64,000 nt of DNA from Buddleja alternifolia (lineage: Eukaryota > Streptophyta > Magnoliopsida > Lamiales > Scrophulariaceae). Positions within the stretch are counted from its first letter, which is position 1; every line of letters begins with the position of its first letter. The DNA lies in contig CM033401.1 of the NCBI GenBank assembly GCA_019426215.1, positions 7,507,134-7,571,133 of the forward strand. Direction: 5' to 3'. The position numbers and the translations under genes are program-made. Under the pieces are notes generated by a model, which was not told the DNA's origin, did no database searches, and was given only the letters and a program-made list of their open reading frames with translations. This document shows positions 1 to 12,000 of this stretch, piece after piece.

Positions 1-372
1 ATGCATGGAAGGCATGGAGTGGTTGAGCTAAACGAAAATGATTCTCCTAATACTAATGCACCTATGTTTGGGGCCTCATCATCCCCTACGAGGGAGCTAC
101 TTTCGACTCGAATCCAAGGAAGCCCAATGCTTTTTAATATCCCTATCCAAGTGTCAATCACCCCTCCTAGAGGGTCTACTAGTTTAAAGGCTGGTAAGAA
201 AATTTCAAAAAATAAGAAAAAATCTCCGTCAATCTCAATTGATCGTAAGGTTCTTCGTCTTACTGATATCCCTATTGAGGAGCTTACTAATCCTATAAGG
301 TCCTCTCGATCTTCTCGCAACATGGATGAGGATTCGGCGGAGGCTGCTAAGCAGCCCCGCCGAGACCAATGA
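1..372 (+). CDS. LINE-A ORF1 C-terminal part (partial)
   Basis: Open from the window edge to a TGA at 370-372; 123 codons are visible. The residues are polar and basic, with a lysine/serine-rich patch in the middle, as expected for the tail of a LINE ORF1 (gag-like RNA-binding) protein. The DUF4283 and CCHC knuckle regions usual in plant ORF1 would lie upstream and are not seen. The ATG at position 1 is probably internal. The stop overlaps the ORF2 start as ATGA (369-372), an arrangement compatible with termination-reinitiation. The assignment rests on position directly before ORF2, not on a recognised domain. Confidence 0.7.
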   Translation: MHGRHGVVELNENDSPNTNAPMFGASSSPTRELLSTRIQGSPMLFNIPIQVSITPPRGSTSLKAGKKISKNKKKSPSISIDRKVLRLTDIPIEELTNPIRSSRSSRNMDEDSAEAAKQPRRDQ

Positions 373-3300
373 GTCTTCTAGTGTGGAACTGTCAGGGACT
401 GAGGGGGTCCGGGGCAGTTCGTCATCTCGTGGAGCTAATCCGAATCCACAACCCCTTGTTAGTCTTTATTTCGGAAACAAAGTGTGATAATTTTTATTTT
501 GATCGTCTTAAAGGTCGTGTTAACATGTTTGGAGTCCATCGTGCTTCTCCTGGGAAGGGGGGTGGTTTGGGTCTCTTATGGGTTAAAAATCTTGATGTCT
601 ATCTTCTCTCTATGTCTCCATCACATATTGACGTTCGGGTTAGCCCCCTAGAGGCGATGATCCCTGGCGTTTTACGGGCTTCTACGGGGACCCGATCACT
701 CAACGTCGCAAGCTTTCTTGGTCTCTTTTGTCTCATCTCGGAGTTCAATTTTTTTCTCCTTGGCTCGTTGCGGGGGATTTCAATGAGATCCTTTGCCCTA
801 ACGAGAAAGAGGGAATGCTTCCCCGTCCATTGTGGCAAATGCGAGATTTTCGTGATGCTCTCGACTCCGTGGACCTCCATGATCTTGGTTTCACGGGGCC
901 TCGTTTTACTTGGTGCAATGGTCACGAGCAGCCCCGTACCATTCGCCAAAGAAGTGACCGAGCCTGCGGTAACTCGTCCTGGCTGGATCGTTTTCCCAAG
1001 CATAGAGTCATTCACCTAGAGTCCATCTCGTCGGACCACTGCCCTATTCTGATCTATCTCGACCCACCGACTACTCCTTCTACAACTCGTAAAAAGAAAA
1101 AATTTCGTTTTGAGTCCGCTTGGATTAGATCCGATGAGTGTGAGCGGGTTATTCGTGAAGCGTGGGACCCATGTGGGGGGCAGGATGTGAATCGTAGAGT
1201 TTGGAATAACATTAAGAATTGTCGCGTTGGTCTTTTAAATTGGAACTGCTCCTCTCTATCTTCCACTAAACGTCGTATTGAGGACCTTGAGAAAGAAATT
1301 TTGAATCTTCGTTCTGGAACTATTACCGCCGACTCTAAGGGCAAGGAATTTAGTGTTCGGCGTGAGCTTGATGAGCTTAAGTCTATCGAGGAGTCGGCTT
1401 GGCTTCAGCGTAGTAGGGCTATCTGGATGAGGGACGGGGATCGTAATACTAAATATTTCCATTCTTGTGCTTCTGAGAGGCGTAGGATAAACTCTATCAC
1501 TAGAATTAAGGATGATAATGGGGCTTGGCAGGAAGAGGAAAGAGTTGTTCAAAACATTATAGGCAATTATTTCAGGGATATTTTTACTTCCATTCAGCCA
1601 AACGGGACAGAACTTGATGAGGTCTTGGAGGTCTTACAGCCGACGGTCACGCCAGAGATGAATCTGGCACTCTCTCGGGAGTTCTCAGCTGACGAGGTAA
1701 CTCTTTCATTATCGCAAATGCAACCCCTTAAATCCCCTGGCCCGGATGGCATGTCCCCTATTTTCTATCAAAAATTTTGGCACATTGTAGGCAGAGATGT
1801 CACAAGCTGTGTGCTAGATATCCTTAATAAAAAGTCTCTTGTCCCAAAAATGAATTTTACCCACATCGTGTTGATTCCTAAGAAGGATGACCCGGAACTT
1901 GTTTCTCATTTTCGTCCAATCAGCCTCTGTAATGTTATCTACAAACTCGTTTCCAAAACAATCTCTAACCGCCTCAAACCGCTTCTTTCTAATATTATCT
2001 CGGAGACTCAGTCTGCTTTTGTTCCGGGGCGCCTGATCTCCGATAACATTTTAGTGTCTTACGAGATAAATCATTTCTTAAAAAACAAATCGAGCGGTAA
2101 AGAGGGGTTCGCCGCGCTTAAACTTGATATGAGCAAAGCCTATGATAGGGTCGAATGGGTGTTTGTTGAAAAGGTTTTGTTGAGACTTGGGTTTCATAGA
2201 AATTTTGTTTCGTTAATTATGATGTGTATTACTTCTGTTTCGTACTCCTTTATGTTAACTGGCCATCAATTCGGATACATTGTTCCTCAGAGGGGTCTAC
2301 GCCAAGGCGACCCTCTATCACCCTATTTATTTTTGTTTGTTGCAGAAGTTCTTAGTGCTATGATTAGAAAAGCCGAATCTGCGGGTAAGATCCAAGGGGT
2401 CTCCGTCGCCCGATACGCTCCAAGGATCTCACATTTGCTCTTTGCGGACGATACCATTATTTATACGCAGGCATCAGAAACGGCTATGTTAAGCATCAAG
2501 AATATTTTGCTGCAATATGAGAGGGTCTCGGGACAACAGGTCAATTTTGAGAAGTCGGCCATTGTGTTTAGCAGAAACACTCCAGAAGAGCTGCGTATTC
2601 CTTTAGCGCAGATTCTGGAGGTTCGGGTTGCTGAAAAACACGAAAAGTATTTGGGACTCCCCTCGGTGGTGGGAAGGTCGAAAAAAGAGATGTTTGCTTC
2701 AATAAGGGATAGGATAACGGCAAGGATTAAAAGTTGGAATGCGAAATTCTTATCGCAAGCAGGTAAAGAGGTTCTCCTCAAAGCCGTGTTACAAGCTATT
2801 CCGACGTATGCCATGAGTTGCTTTAAATTACCCGACTCTCTCTTGAAGGAAGTAGAATCAATTATGTCCAACTTCTGGTGGAATAATCGAGATTGTAGAA
2901 AGATCCATTGGGTGGCATGGGATAAGTTATGTAGCAATAAGGAGGAAGGAGGTTTGGGGTTCCGGGAACTGAAAGCCTTCAATCTAGCGATGCTTGCTAA
3001 GCAGGGGTGGCGTATTTTACAAAATCCGCAGTGTCTTGTGAGTCAGATCTTTAGAGCGAAATACTTCCTACAGTCCTCCCTTTTTGAAGCGGAGTTGGGA
3101 TCCAAGCCCTCTTTAACATGGCGAGGTATTTTGGAGGCTCGTGGTTTGGTTTTTGAGGGAATCCGTTGGCGAGTGGGCTCTGGGAGTCATGTACGCGTTT
3201 GGTCAAGTCGGTGGATTCCGAGAGAACCAAATTTTCAAGTTCAAACAGTACCTAATGCTTTACCGCGGGATGCTCGTGTAATTTCCTTGATCGATCCGAC

Positions 3301-4486
3301 GACGGGCTGGTGGAATGAAAATCTTATTCGGGAGGTTTTTGACCAAGATGACGTCTCTAGTATTCTCTCAATTCCTTTGGGGTCATCAAACAACCCGGAT
3401 CGAATTATATGGCATTATAGGAAAAATGGAATGTTCACGGTTCGGAGTGCATACCGTCTTGCAAGGGAATTAGTTCGTCGGTGTGCACCATGCACTTCTG
3501 CACCGTATCATCCTCCGCCTAGGGGGCATTGGAACTTCATCTGGAAGGCTAGAGTCCCTCCGAAAATTCGTTTGTTTGCTTGGAAATTGTGTTTGAACGC
3601 AATCCCGTCTGGTGCTAATTTGGCTAGACGAAGGATCGAGATCCCGATTTTTTGTCATCTTTGCGATATGGAAGGGGAGGATATTTTTCATATCATGCTT
3701 CATTGTACGTTTGCTCGACAAGTATGGGCTGTCTCGGGTTTACCTAGGGTCCCTTTTGATAATAATTTGTATTCAGTGGAATTTTGGATTAGGGGACTGC
3801 ATGCATCGCTGAGTGGGGATGAGTACTGCTTGGCCTTAACAATTCTTTGGTGGCTTTGGTACAACCGTAACCAACAAGTGATGCATAATAAATGCTTTAC
3901 TAGTGAAAGTCTTGTTTTGGCAGCCACCTCTTTTAAAGCTGCATTCTCGGAAAACATTCAAAGTAAAGTGGAGTTTACCAATTCTGGATCGCATTCAATT
4001 GTTTGGAAACCTCCGGATTTTGGAACTATTAAGATTAATTTCGACGGCGCTGTGGATAAAGGGAGTCATAGAGCTGGCCTGGGGATTGTGGGGCGTGATT
4101 CGACTGGTAGGTGTGTGGCTTGGAATGGAGTGCATCTGAATTTTACTTCTGACCCAGAACATATTGAAGCCCTTGCAGCGGTTGAAGCTATTCGCTTGGC
4201 AAGAAGAGAAAATTGGCATTCTGTGGTGGTCGAGGGTGACTGCTTGTCCCTCATTAATAAACTGAATACCCCAACTAGAGATCTTTCTTCTATAGGTCAT
4301 TTGGTGGATGATATATTGTCTTTTGCATCTTTTGTTAATTTGTGCTCTTTTTCGTTTACTAAGCGCCAGGGCAATGTCGTAGCCCATATTATTGCTAGAG
4401 CTGCTATTGAGATTCAGGAGCATGTTCCTGTTCTCCCTCATAATGCTGTTGATGCTATTTTGACGGATGCTTCTTCTTTGAAGTAA
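369..4486 (+). pseudogene. LINE-A ORF2 (endonuclease-RT-RNase H), one frameshift
   Basis: ORF2 starts at ATG 369 with the endonuclease motif LVWNCQGLRG, then SETK. The frame breaks near 660-665: the endonuclease continues in another frame (WRFTGFYGD from 665, GDFNEI, SDHCPI). The second frame is open from 644 to the stop at 4484-4486. Within it lie the RT motifs (LIPKKDDPE near 1870, KLDMSKAYDRVEW near 2120, LRQGDPLSPYLF near 2298, catalytic FADD near 2440), the zf-RVT domain (about 3530-3740, CHLC and HIMLHC) and an RNase H (about 4021-4430; NFDGA, HIEALAA, VEGDC). The known role of such proteins is nicking the target and copying LINE RNA into it. Loss of about one base (or gain of two) explains the break. 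Without correction, ORF2 is not translatable as one protein. Confidence 0.92.
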
Positions 4487-4522
4487 TAATATTACTACCG
4501 ATTCTTCCAAAAAAAAAAAAAA

Positions 4523-5137
4523 TACTCAGCCAAACTCAATTAGGCCTAGATAAAGAGTTTTATTTGATCAATTGACTTAGTTATTAGTATTTCAATTATA
4601 ATGCTATTAACGTTAATTGTTGCATTTTAATTTTAGCAATTTTCAAAATTCAATTGTTGAGTCCGTGGAGTATTAGTGGAATTAGTGGTGGTTGTAATTC
4701 CTTTATTTTCAAAAGGTGAAAATATTCATTTGAATTATAAGCAGAAGAAAAATTATTTCCCAAAAACCTATTTCTAAACTTAACTAGATGAAAAAATATG
4801 AACGAGAAAGAACTTAATTTTCTCATTATTTTAAAATTTATATAACTTTCTCCTACGATATATTAAATCTGGCAAATGACATGTGGTTGAAAAAATTTAA
4901 TGCTACAAAATTTCATGGAAGTATTACAAATATTGAGAAAGGTACACTCAAAATAAAGATTATTATTCGCAAAATTATTTCACATATCTGTCTTTCACAT
5001 AATAAAAATGAAGAGGTGGATGAAGAAGACAACCCAAAGAATTGAAAACATGGATAATGCACTGGAGGAGATATTTGTCCAAAAAATTAAGTTAAAAGTT
5101 GTTTTGAAATTAAAGAAACATTTCGGTAATTTGCTTA
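4523..5137. other. Intergenic AT-rich DNA, no feature seen
   Basis: AT-rich sequence between the LINE-A tail and the next inverted-repeat element. I see no long ORF, no terminal repeats and no RNA gene. Confidence 0.6.
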
Positions 5138-5147
5138 ATAAAAGAAG

Positions 5148-5680
5148 GGGAAAATTGCAAATGTAGTCCTGTAACTTTAGGGGGTGACAAAATTGGTCTC
5201 ATATCTTGTACAACTGGCAAAAGTGTTCTGTAGCTTTCAAAAGTCGCGATTTAAGGACACTTTTCAATTGAAAACCGTAATTTCGCCACGTGACCAATTA
5301 AATTTGGGGTTTTTCAATTGACGACAGATTTGCACGCGTGGAGTATAACAAGACTTTTTTTAAAACACATAAGACGCCAAATCAGATTTTTTTCAGGGAA
5401 AGAAAACAAATAATAAAATCTGGCCGGCAATTGAAAAACTCCCCATGTGTAAAGAAAAAACCATTTCATACTCCACGCTTGCAAATCAAGCCGACAATTG
5501 AAAAAATCCCAATTTTAATTGGCCACGTGCAGCACTTTCGGCAAAATTAGGGTTTCTAATTAAAAAGTGTCCTTAAATCGTGACTTTTTAAAAGTTATGG
5601 GACTAATTTTGTCAGTTGCACAAGATACGGAACCGGTTTTGCTACCCTTAAAGTTACAGGATTAAATTTGTAATTTTCCC
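5148..5680. mobile_element. MULE-type MITE with long terminal inverted repeats
   Basis: The ends are GGGAAAATTGCAAAT and, in reverse complement, GGGAAAATTACAAAT. The inverted match continues for roughly 190-200 bp on each side (about 5148-5340 against about 5470-5680). It is flanked by a perfect 10-bp direct repeat ATAAAAGAAG (5138-5147 and 5681-5690). Long TIRs plus a 9-10 bp target duplication are diagnostic of the Mutator superfamily. There is no transposase ORF, so the element is non-autonomous. It lies about 320 bp downstream of the GT14 stop codon. Confidence 0.88.
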
Positions 5681-6002
5681 ATAAAAGAAGTATGAACGAA
5701 GTGCGGTTATAATTTTAAAAGTGCTAGTAACAATTCTCAATATTTCAATGTGTATAGGATCCAAACATAACAAGACAATGGAAGTAACATAAGGTCAACT
5801 ATTGGAAACAATCATCATAGCTTTGGATTACTAATGAGCTCATTGAAAAACAAAGGATTTTCTAAACAATCCTTATTACATATACCAAAAAAAATCAATT
5901 ATTCTAATTTTCCTTTCTCAACCCTTTAATCATTTATTAATTATACTCTGTTAACAACCCCAACCCCACAACATGCAATATATAGTTTTACATATAACTA
6001 AC

Positions 6003-9000
6003 TTATTTACATTGACGTTTACTAGAACTCTGGTTAGAAATCAATTTTTTCAGCAGAATCCTTAATCTCCTCGAACCAGCTCCAGGCATCAAAACTCCAT
6101 ACTTCTCACTCTGCAAGTCCTCACATTTGTTATCATTTTTCAAACACCACCCTCCCAATGAAAACTGCCTCGGCCCTCTCTTCAAAAGATCGCGATCGAC
6201 CTTGTTAAGAACCGGGTCGTTTTTCTTGAACTTTCGAGCAAAGGGCCGATTACTCAAGATCATCTTTCTATAATCTTTGAGTCCAAGTGATTTGGGATGT
6301 TGTTTGGGGGGATTATCCCATGTAATGTAGTGAAGATCATGGTTAACTGTTTTACTCTTGAATTCGTTAGAGTTGCAGAGTAGGGTTTGGAAATAGCCTT
6401 CCGGAGATGAGACGAAGTTTGTGTAGTAGAGGAGGAGTGTTCTGGGGAGATTGTCATAACCTATTATGGAGTACTCGGCGAAGGATCTTGATAGGATTGT
6501 CCATGCTGAACCTGCATGTATAGAAATGTTGCGATTTAGTGAAAGTTATTATTTTTATTCACTACTATTAGTGAAGATAATGGAATTTTTTTTTTTTATT
6601 AGTGAAGATTAGTGAGAAGAGAACATAAAACAAGAAAGTTTAAGACAACATATTGGATAGAGATGCAAAAATTATTGGATACATGTAAAGTTGAGTCTGG
6701 ACAATTAACTTATTTTAATCGTTTAAGATTTTCATTTTATCGTACTCACTACAACAAAAAGTAATATTTGTGACAAAATTTGAAGTGACAATGTTAAAAT
6801 TGTCACTAGATGTACACAATGAGTGACAATAATTTTTGCTTTGTCACAATAAGAATTTTTAGTGACAAAAGTTTTTTTAAAGTTGTCACTCTTTACAATT
6901 AGTGTATGTATAGTGACAATTTAGTGACAATACAAATAGAGTGACAACTATAATTGTTGTCACTAAGTTGTCACAAAAGGTGTGTCACTAATTGTCCATG
7001 GTGACAACAATTTCCTTGTCACTAATTATCAAGAGTGACAACTTTTATACAAATTTTGTCACTATTAAATATGTGGAACATATTTTAGTGACAAGACAAA
7101 AGTTCTTGTCACTTAAAATTGATAATTAGTGATAACTTTAACATTGTCACCTGACATTTTTATCACCAATGTCATATTTTTCTGTAGTGACTTAAAAGTT
7201 TTTTAATTGGGTACATGAAAAGTAACAACCACATCAAACTATTGATAAACCTCATATATGTAAAAAGAATAATTATTTTGACTTGATCTTTATTTAAATA
7301 TGTGTGTGTGTGTGTGTGTCAAATAATTTCAAAATATAATATAGTGCAGCAATTTACATTAGTTTTATTAATTTTTATTTTATTAATACACATTTGCGAA
7401 GCTCATGCTTTTAAGACTTTTGAAATTTTGGCGCTTTCCCACTTCGCCTTTATATGACTTATAAGTTCATGATTCAAGAAGAATACCAATTCATGGTTTG
7501 AGACTTAAGTTTTCGTCGAATAATGTTAATGAGGCGTATATTTCATGTTATTTGTTTTGCTAGAAAGGGTGGCTATGAAGAAGTTCGATCCTTGAAACAA
7601 GAACATCGAATGTAGGGTTTGTAAAAGTTTGGTAAATACAATAAATGATGTATAATAAATCTACAAATTTTAACTACATTCAAGGAAAGATTAATAAAAC
7701 ATATACGATAAGTTTTTTTCTCTCTTTTTTTTTACTTTCTATTTTTTTGCCTACCACAGTATCTCGGATATTGTCGGACTAATTTGTTGGTCGAGCCGGG
7801 TCGCACACCTGGCCTGGTGGGTGAGTCTCCCAACGGAGGTAACTGCGTACACAAGGAATCGAACCCGAGACCTTGCTTAAGCGGAACCAAGCTGCTTACC
7901 ACTTGGACCAACCCCCGTTGGTTTTTTTACTTTCTATTACATTCACCGTAAACTAATCAAAAAGGGTTCCGAAAGAGAAAAGAACAACTTCTTCAATAAT
8001 TGGCCTTTTCATACAACTAAATAAGATTCACCAAATTTTTGGCTATGTAACTTTATATTAATTATTTATATTTAATATAGAGAGAGGAAATATATTGGAA
8101 TTCGGATAATTTATAAATGAAGTTAAATACTAAAACACATCATGCATTACCTCAATGAACTCTGAAAATTTGTTGATTTGTGGTCACTGTAATTTTTTGT
8201 TAAAACCTTAAAAGTATTTTTTTTTTTTTGTTATATTATTTATCTTTATTTACGTAACAAGTTTGGAATTGGTTGAAGTTTCCCATAATTAAGGTTAACA
8301 TGGAACACACTTTTTTCCTTTTTGGGCAAATATATTTAAATGTTGTTGTTTTTTAAACTTTTTTTGCCAAGTATTATATGCTGTTATTTAAAATGATTAA
8401 GATTGGCATATCTATATATAATAAAACACAAACCTTAAAACTATCCAAGTAAGCACACATGTGAATATTCTAATTGAGCTCAATTGTGCAACGTAAGGAA
8501 TTAAATTTATGTAACGTAGATATCAATCTTTATCTAAATAACAAATAATCTAAAATTCAAGATAATATAGTTAACAATATAATTCAAATTCAAATAGAAA
8601 TGATAATTTTATCAATCTTTATTTTTAATATTCTTTTATTTCAATTACACAATCATGTATCATTATTTTCTAAACAAAATTGATATGATTTTATTCATAT
8701 ACAAAACTTTTGCGATAATAATCATCAAAAGCGAACCAAATTTTTAATTTGGCAAATTATACACGATAAATTATGTAATAATATATATCTATATAATTAT
8801 TTTTTTATATACAATCATGAGTACCCGTGCCTTGGCACGGGGTTGCGTCTAGTAATGTTCTAAGTTCCAACCCTAGGCTTGTTAATTAGTCCAGTAGTAT
8901 CCGGTTCCACTTTCATGTGAGAGGTCATGGGTTCAATTACAGGCTGTCACAACTTGTGACTTTTATCTCCTTATTTAGAGTTTTATAGGATCTGCGTGGC

Positions 9001-12000
9001 CCAAAATTAAAAATACTATCGGCCTGAATTTGTTGAGTCAAGGTATCCCCTTTCGTCTAGAATTTTTTTTTTTTTCAAAATGTTCAGTTCTAGCACAGTT
9101 TAATTGATCCATTATCCATGTCCAGTTGGACCAGTTCCATTGAAGCTCTTTACTGGCGGACAAGATCCAAGAAGTCCAATGAATTATTACGGGCTTTAAC
9201 CTTTTGTTGGGCCATTTTAATAGGGCCAATGAGAATATTGGACAATATAATTCTAAAGTGGGCTTCAAGGAATCTGAACCCAAATTAGTTAGCTCATAGA
9301 ATATTAATCTCACCAGAGTTATTTGGAAAGAAAATCATTTTTCTTTTCATGTTCAAGAGGCTAGGTCGGGCAAAACTCGTACTAATTAATCCAACAAGTG
9401 ATCTTAATCACCATATAATTTTTCTTTTACCAAAGCTCGCTGCTTCGCCGAGACTTATAAGCAGCCTCACTAACACGCTAGAAAATGAGCTTTAAATTCC
9501 CATTAAATCAAGCATTATGAAATGCCATTATTAGCTCATAATACATTCAGGTAAACTAACGAACTATACGTCTTTAGTGAAGTTCGAACTCGTGACGTTT
9601 CATTGTTAATTCAGAGAACTCACCACTAAAACTGATATAAAATATAATTATAAATGCAAAAGGTCCTTCATCCAATGAGAAGCACATGGAGAATCACCGG
9701 CCATAAAAAATAAATTGGAATCATAAACATGTGCAATATCTGGATCATGCAGTCCAATTTCATTTTTTAACCCCCTTTCTTTATCTTTATTTTACATGCT
9801 ATTTAATTATTTTACATGATATAACGAGAAATTCTCTTGAATTTCTCAAAGTCCAAATGCGTTAATTATACGGTGTAGAAATTCTGTCGTATGGACAGGA
9901 ATCAATATGTGGGGCCCGATTACTTTTAGAACTTTATGGAGTTTGGAGTCAATAACAAATGCAAATGTTTATGTTATTCTCTTTTTTTATTTTTTTCCCA
10001 AGGGATGTCTGGACCTCCTTTCGCGCACTTCGACTAATCTTCGCTTACTGTACGTGATTGTGGATGGCCAAACACTATTTTGACAACGCTAAAAATCGAT
10101 TCTGGGAGCACACTATATCGACTCTAAGTTATCCCAATAGTAGCCTTATACCACTGGGCCAAGAGGCTTGGTTAATATTTATGTTATTCAGTTTGGATCT
10201 GTTGTTACAAAATCATATTTTAATTCACATTTCTCTTAATATATACTTACAAATTGTATATATAAAATACTTTGTCAAATATAAAATTGTCATAAATTAT
10301 ATATACTTGTTGTACAACCTTTCATAAATTTTGAAATTAAAAATCTAAAATAATATTTAATCCATTAAGTGAATTAGTTAATTATAAATTTATAATTATA
10401 CTAAGATTTCAAAATGAGACCCCACAAAATTCAATTTATGTAATGATAATAATTGGGACAAAGGTAGCTAGGTAGCAAGATGGTATGCCTAATACATATT
10501 CTAGAGGTTTTAATTAATTTCTTAATATTGAAAGTGACTTACCGACTTATTGATGTGCAATAATATTTATATAATCAATCACCACCAACCTTGACTTGCC
10601 ACCCAATAGCTAACTACTTGTCACAATCAAATTCCCTATCCCTCAATTTTCCCTTGTCTTTAATAACCCACTCTTATAGGTGGATCATTTTTTGGAGCTC
10701 TCGGCTAATTACGTCGGTCCACATTTAAGCTTTGTTTGGGAAATTGACAAAAAGTGATTCTGAACTTTTTGTTTAAGTTAAAGCTGTTTTTTGCTGTTTG
10801 GTTTCACTAATTATGCTTTCGCTTCTTCCAAAAAAAGCCAAAAATAAGTTATAAGTAAAAGAATGTATATGACAACTTCTACCAAATTCTTCTACATCTT
10901 CTACCTTTTAGCAAGTTTTGCTAACAAATTCAATTTTAACTTTTCAACCATTTTTACTACTTTTTCTACAATTCAGCATTTATTTGAAAATACAAATTTT
11001 TGCAAACAAAATTTCAATCCACTCCAGACAAATGTATTGTGATTTTACATATATTTGTTACTTAATAGTGGGTAATTCTATAGTGGATCGGGAGTGTTGC
11101 TCACCGTCCATTTTTCAACACACAAATACTTGGGGTGGAGTGATTTTTACAGGGTAGATGGATGTGAAAATCACCCTACTCATTTTGAATATATGATGTA
11201 AAATGAATCGGAAACAACACTCCCAGTCCACTTTAAAAAAAATTCGTTTTAAAAGTCATTCGTGTCAGGAAATGTGTATAACACATAAAAGCAAGCATAT
11301 ATTCGATATATATATATATATATGTATTTCAATAGTCGAATATGGACTTTGGGCCCCTTTATGTATTGTATGGTGCTCAAAGTCCCACATGTGATGTTTT
11401 CTTTATGCAAGCCACAAAATAGTGACATAAATAAATGTAAAGGTCAAAGAAGGAGAATAAAGAATAAATAAAAGAAATGAAAGCAAAACCTGTATAAAGC
11501 TTGAAAGCAGTGGGCAGACCTCTTTGCTTAATAGCCCACCAGATCTCAGATTTATTAACACTGTGCAAACCAGGGTCTATTATGATTGGCTTCCCTCTTT
11601 TATTCCTGGAAAAAAAAATTCCAATAACTAAAAAGGGCATTACAGTAATAATATTAATACAGTTTAATTTAGGCCTTAATAGCACAAGATATAAAAATCT
11701 ATGCACACAAAGTATATATGTTCAAGTTGCTAATCTTTGAAGCTAACGATAACTACATGCACCGAGTGTTTGAATATATTATACGAGCAATGAGACCTGC
11801 ATTGTGCTAATTTGATGTGGAACATCCCACGTCTCGATGTTTTGATAATAAAACGTTAAGATTGTATGAGTAATCGGAAATATATCATGTTAACGTGGCA
11901 TGATCACGACCGATTAATGCCATCTAAAGAAATCAAAGTGTTGAAATCTTACATTTTCCAACCCAAGTGGCTTGTGTGCTGTACAAAGTTCAGATCTTTT

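Larger units (their letters stand above)
1..4522 (+). mobile_element. L1-type LINE retrotransposon, 3' part (LINE-A)
   Basis: The 3' part of a plant L1-clade non-LTR retrotransposon; its 5' end lies outside the window. Seen in order: tail of ORF1, then ORF2 with endonuclease, reverse transcriptase, zinc-binding RT-associated domain and a C-terminal RNase H. A 3' UTR of only about 22 bases precedes a 14-A tail at 4509-4522. There are no LTRs. ORF2 has a single frame break and otherwise about 1,280 open codons, so the copy looks recent. The target-site duplication cannot be tested because the left end is missing. Confidence 0.95.
6512..11489 (-). other. Intron 3 of the GT14 gene, transposon-rich (4,978 bp)
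   Basis: Donor GT follows exon 3 at 11490 and acceptor TGCAG precedes exon 4 at 6511. The intron holds a CACTA element (6747-7189), a SINE (7744-7921), a Helitron (8411-8852), a second SINE (9980-10177), a SINE-like relic near 8875-8990 and an inverted repeat near 11083-11232. The stretches between are AT-rich with a short (TG)n run near 7301-7318. Near 9550-9640, in reverse complement, another weak tRNA-like pair of boxes is visible (GTTTTAGTGGT and GAGTTCGAAC). No host exon was found inside. Confidence 0.85.

Noticed and set aside
728..730. A TTG codon as the start of the long LINE-A frame
   Set aside because: The frame is open further upstream (to 644) and continues the endonuclease broken near 660. 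The real start is ATG 369, followed by a frameshift.
7850..7921. A tRNA gene on the minus strand
   Set aside because: It has A and B boxes but no tRNA fold, and is followed by a SINE body, A tail and 17-bp TSD.
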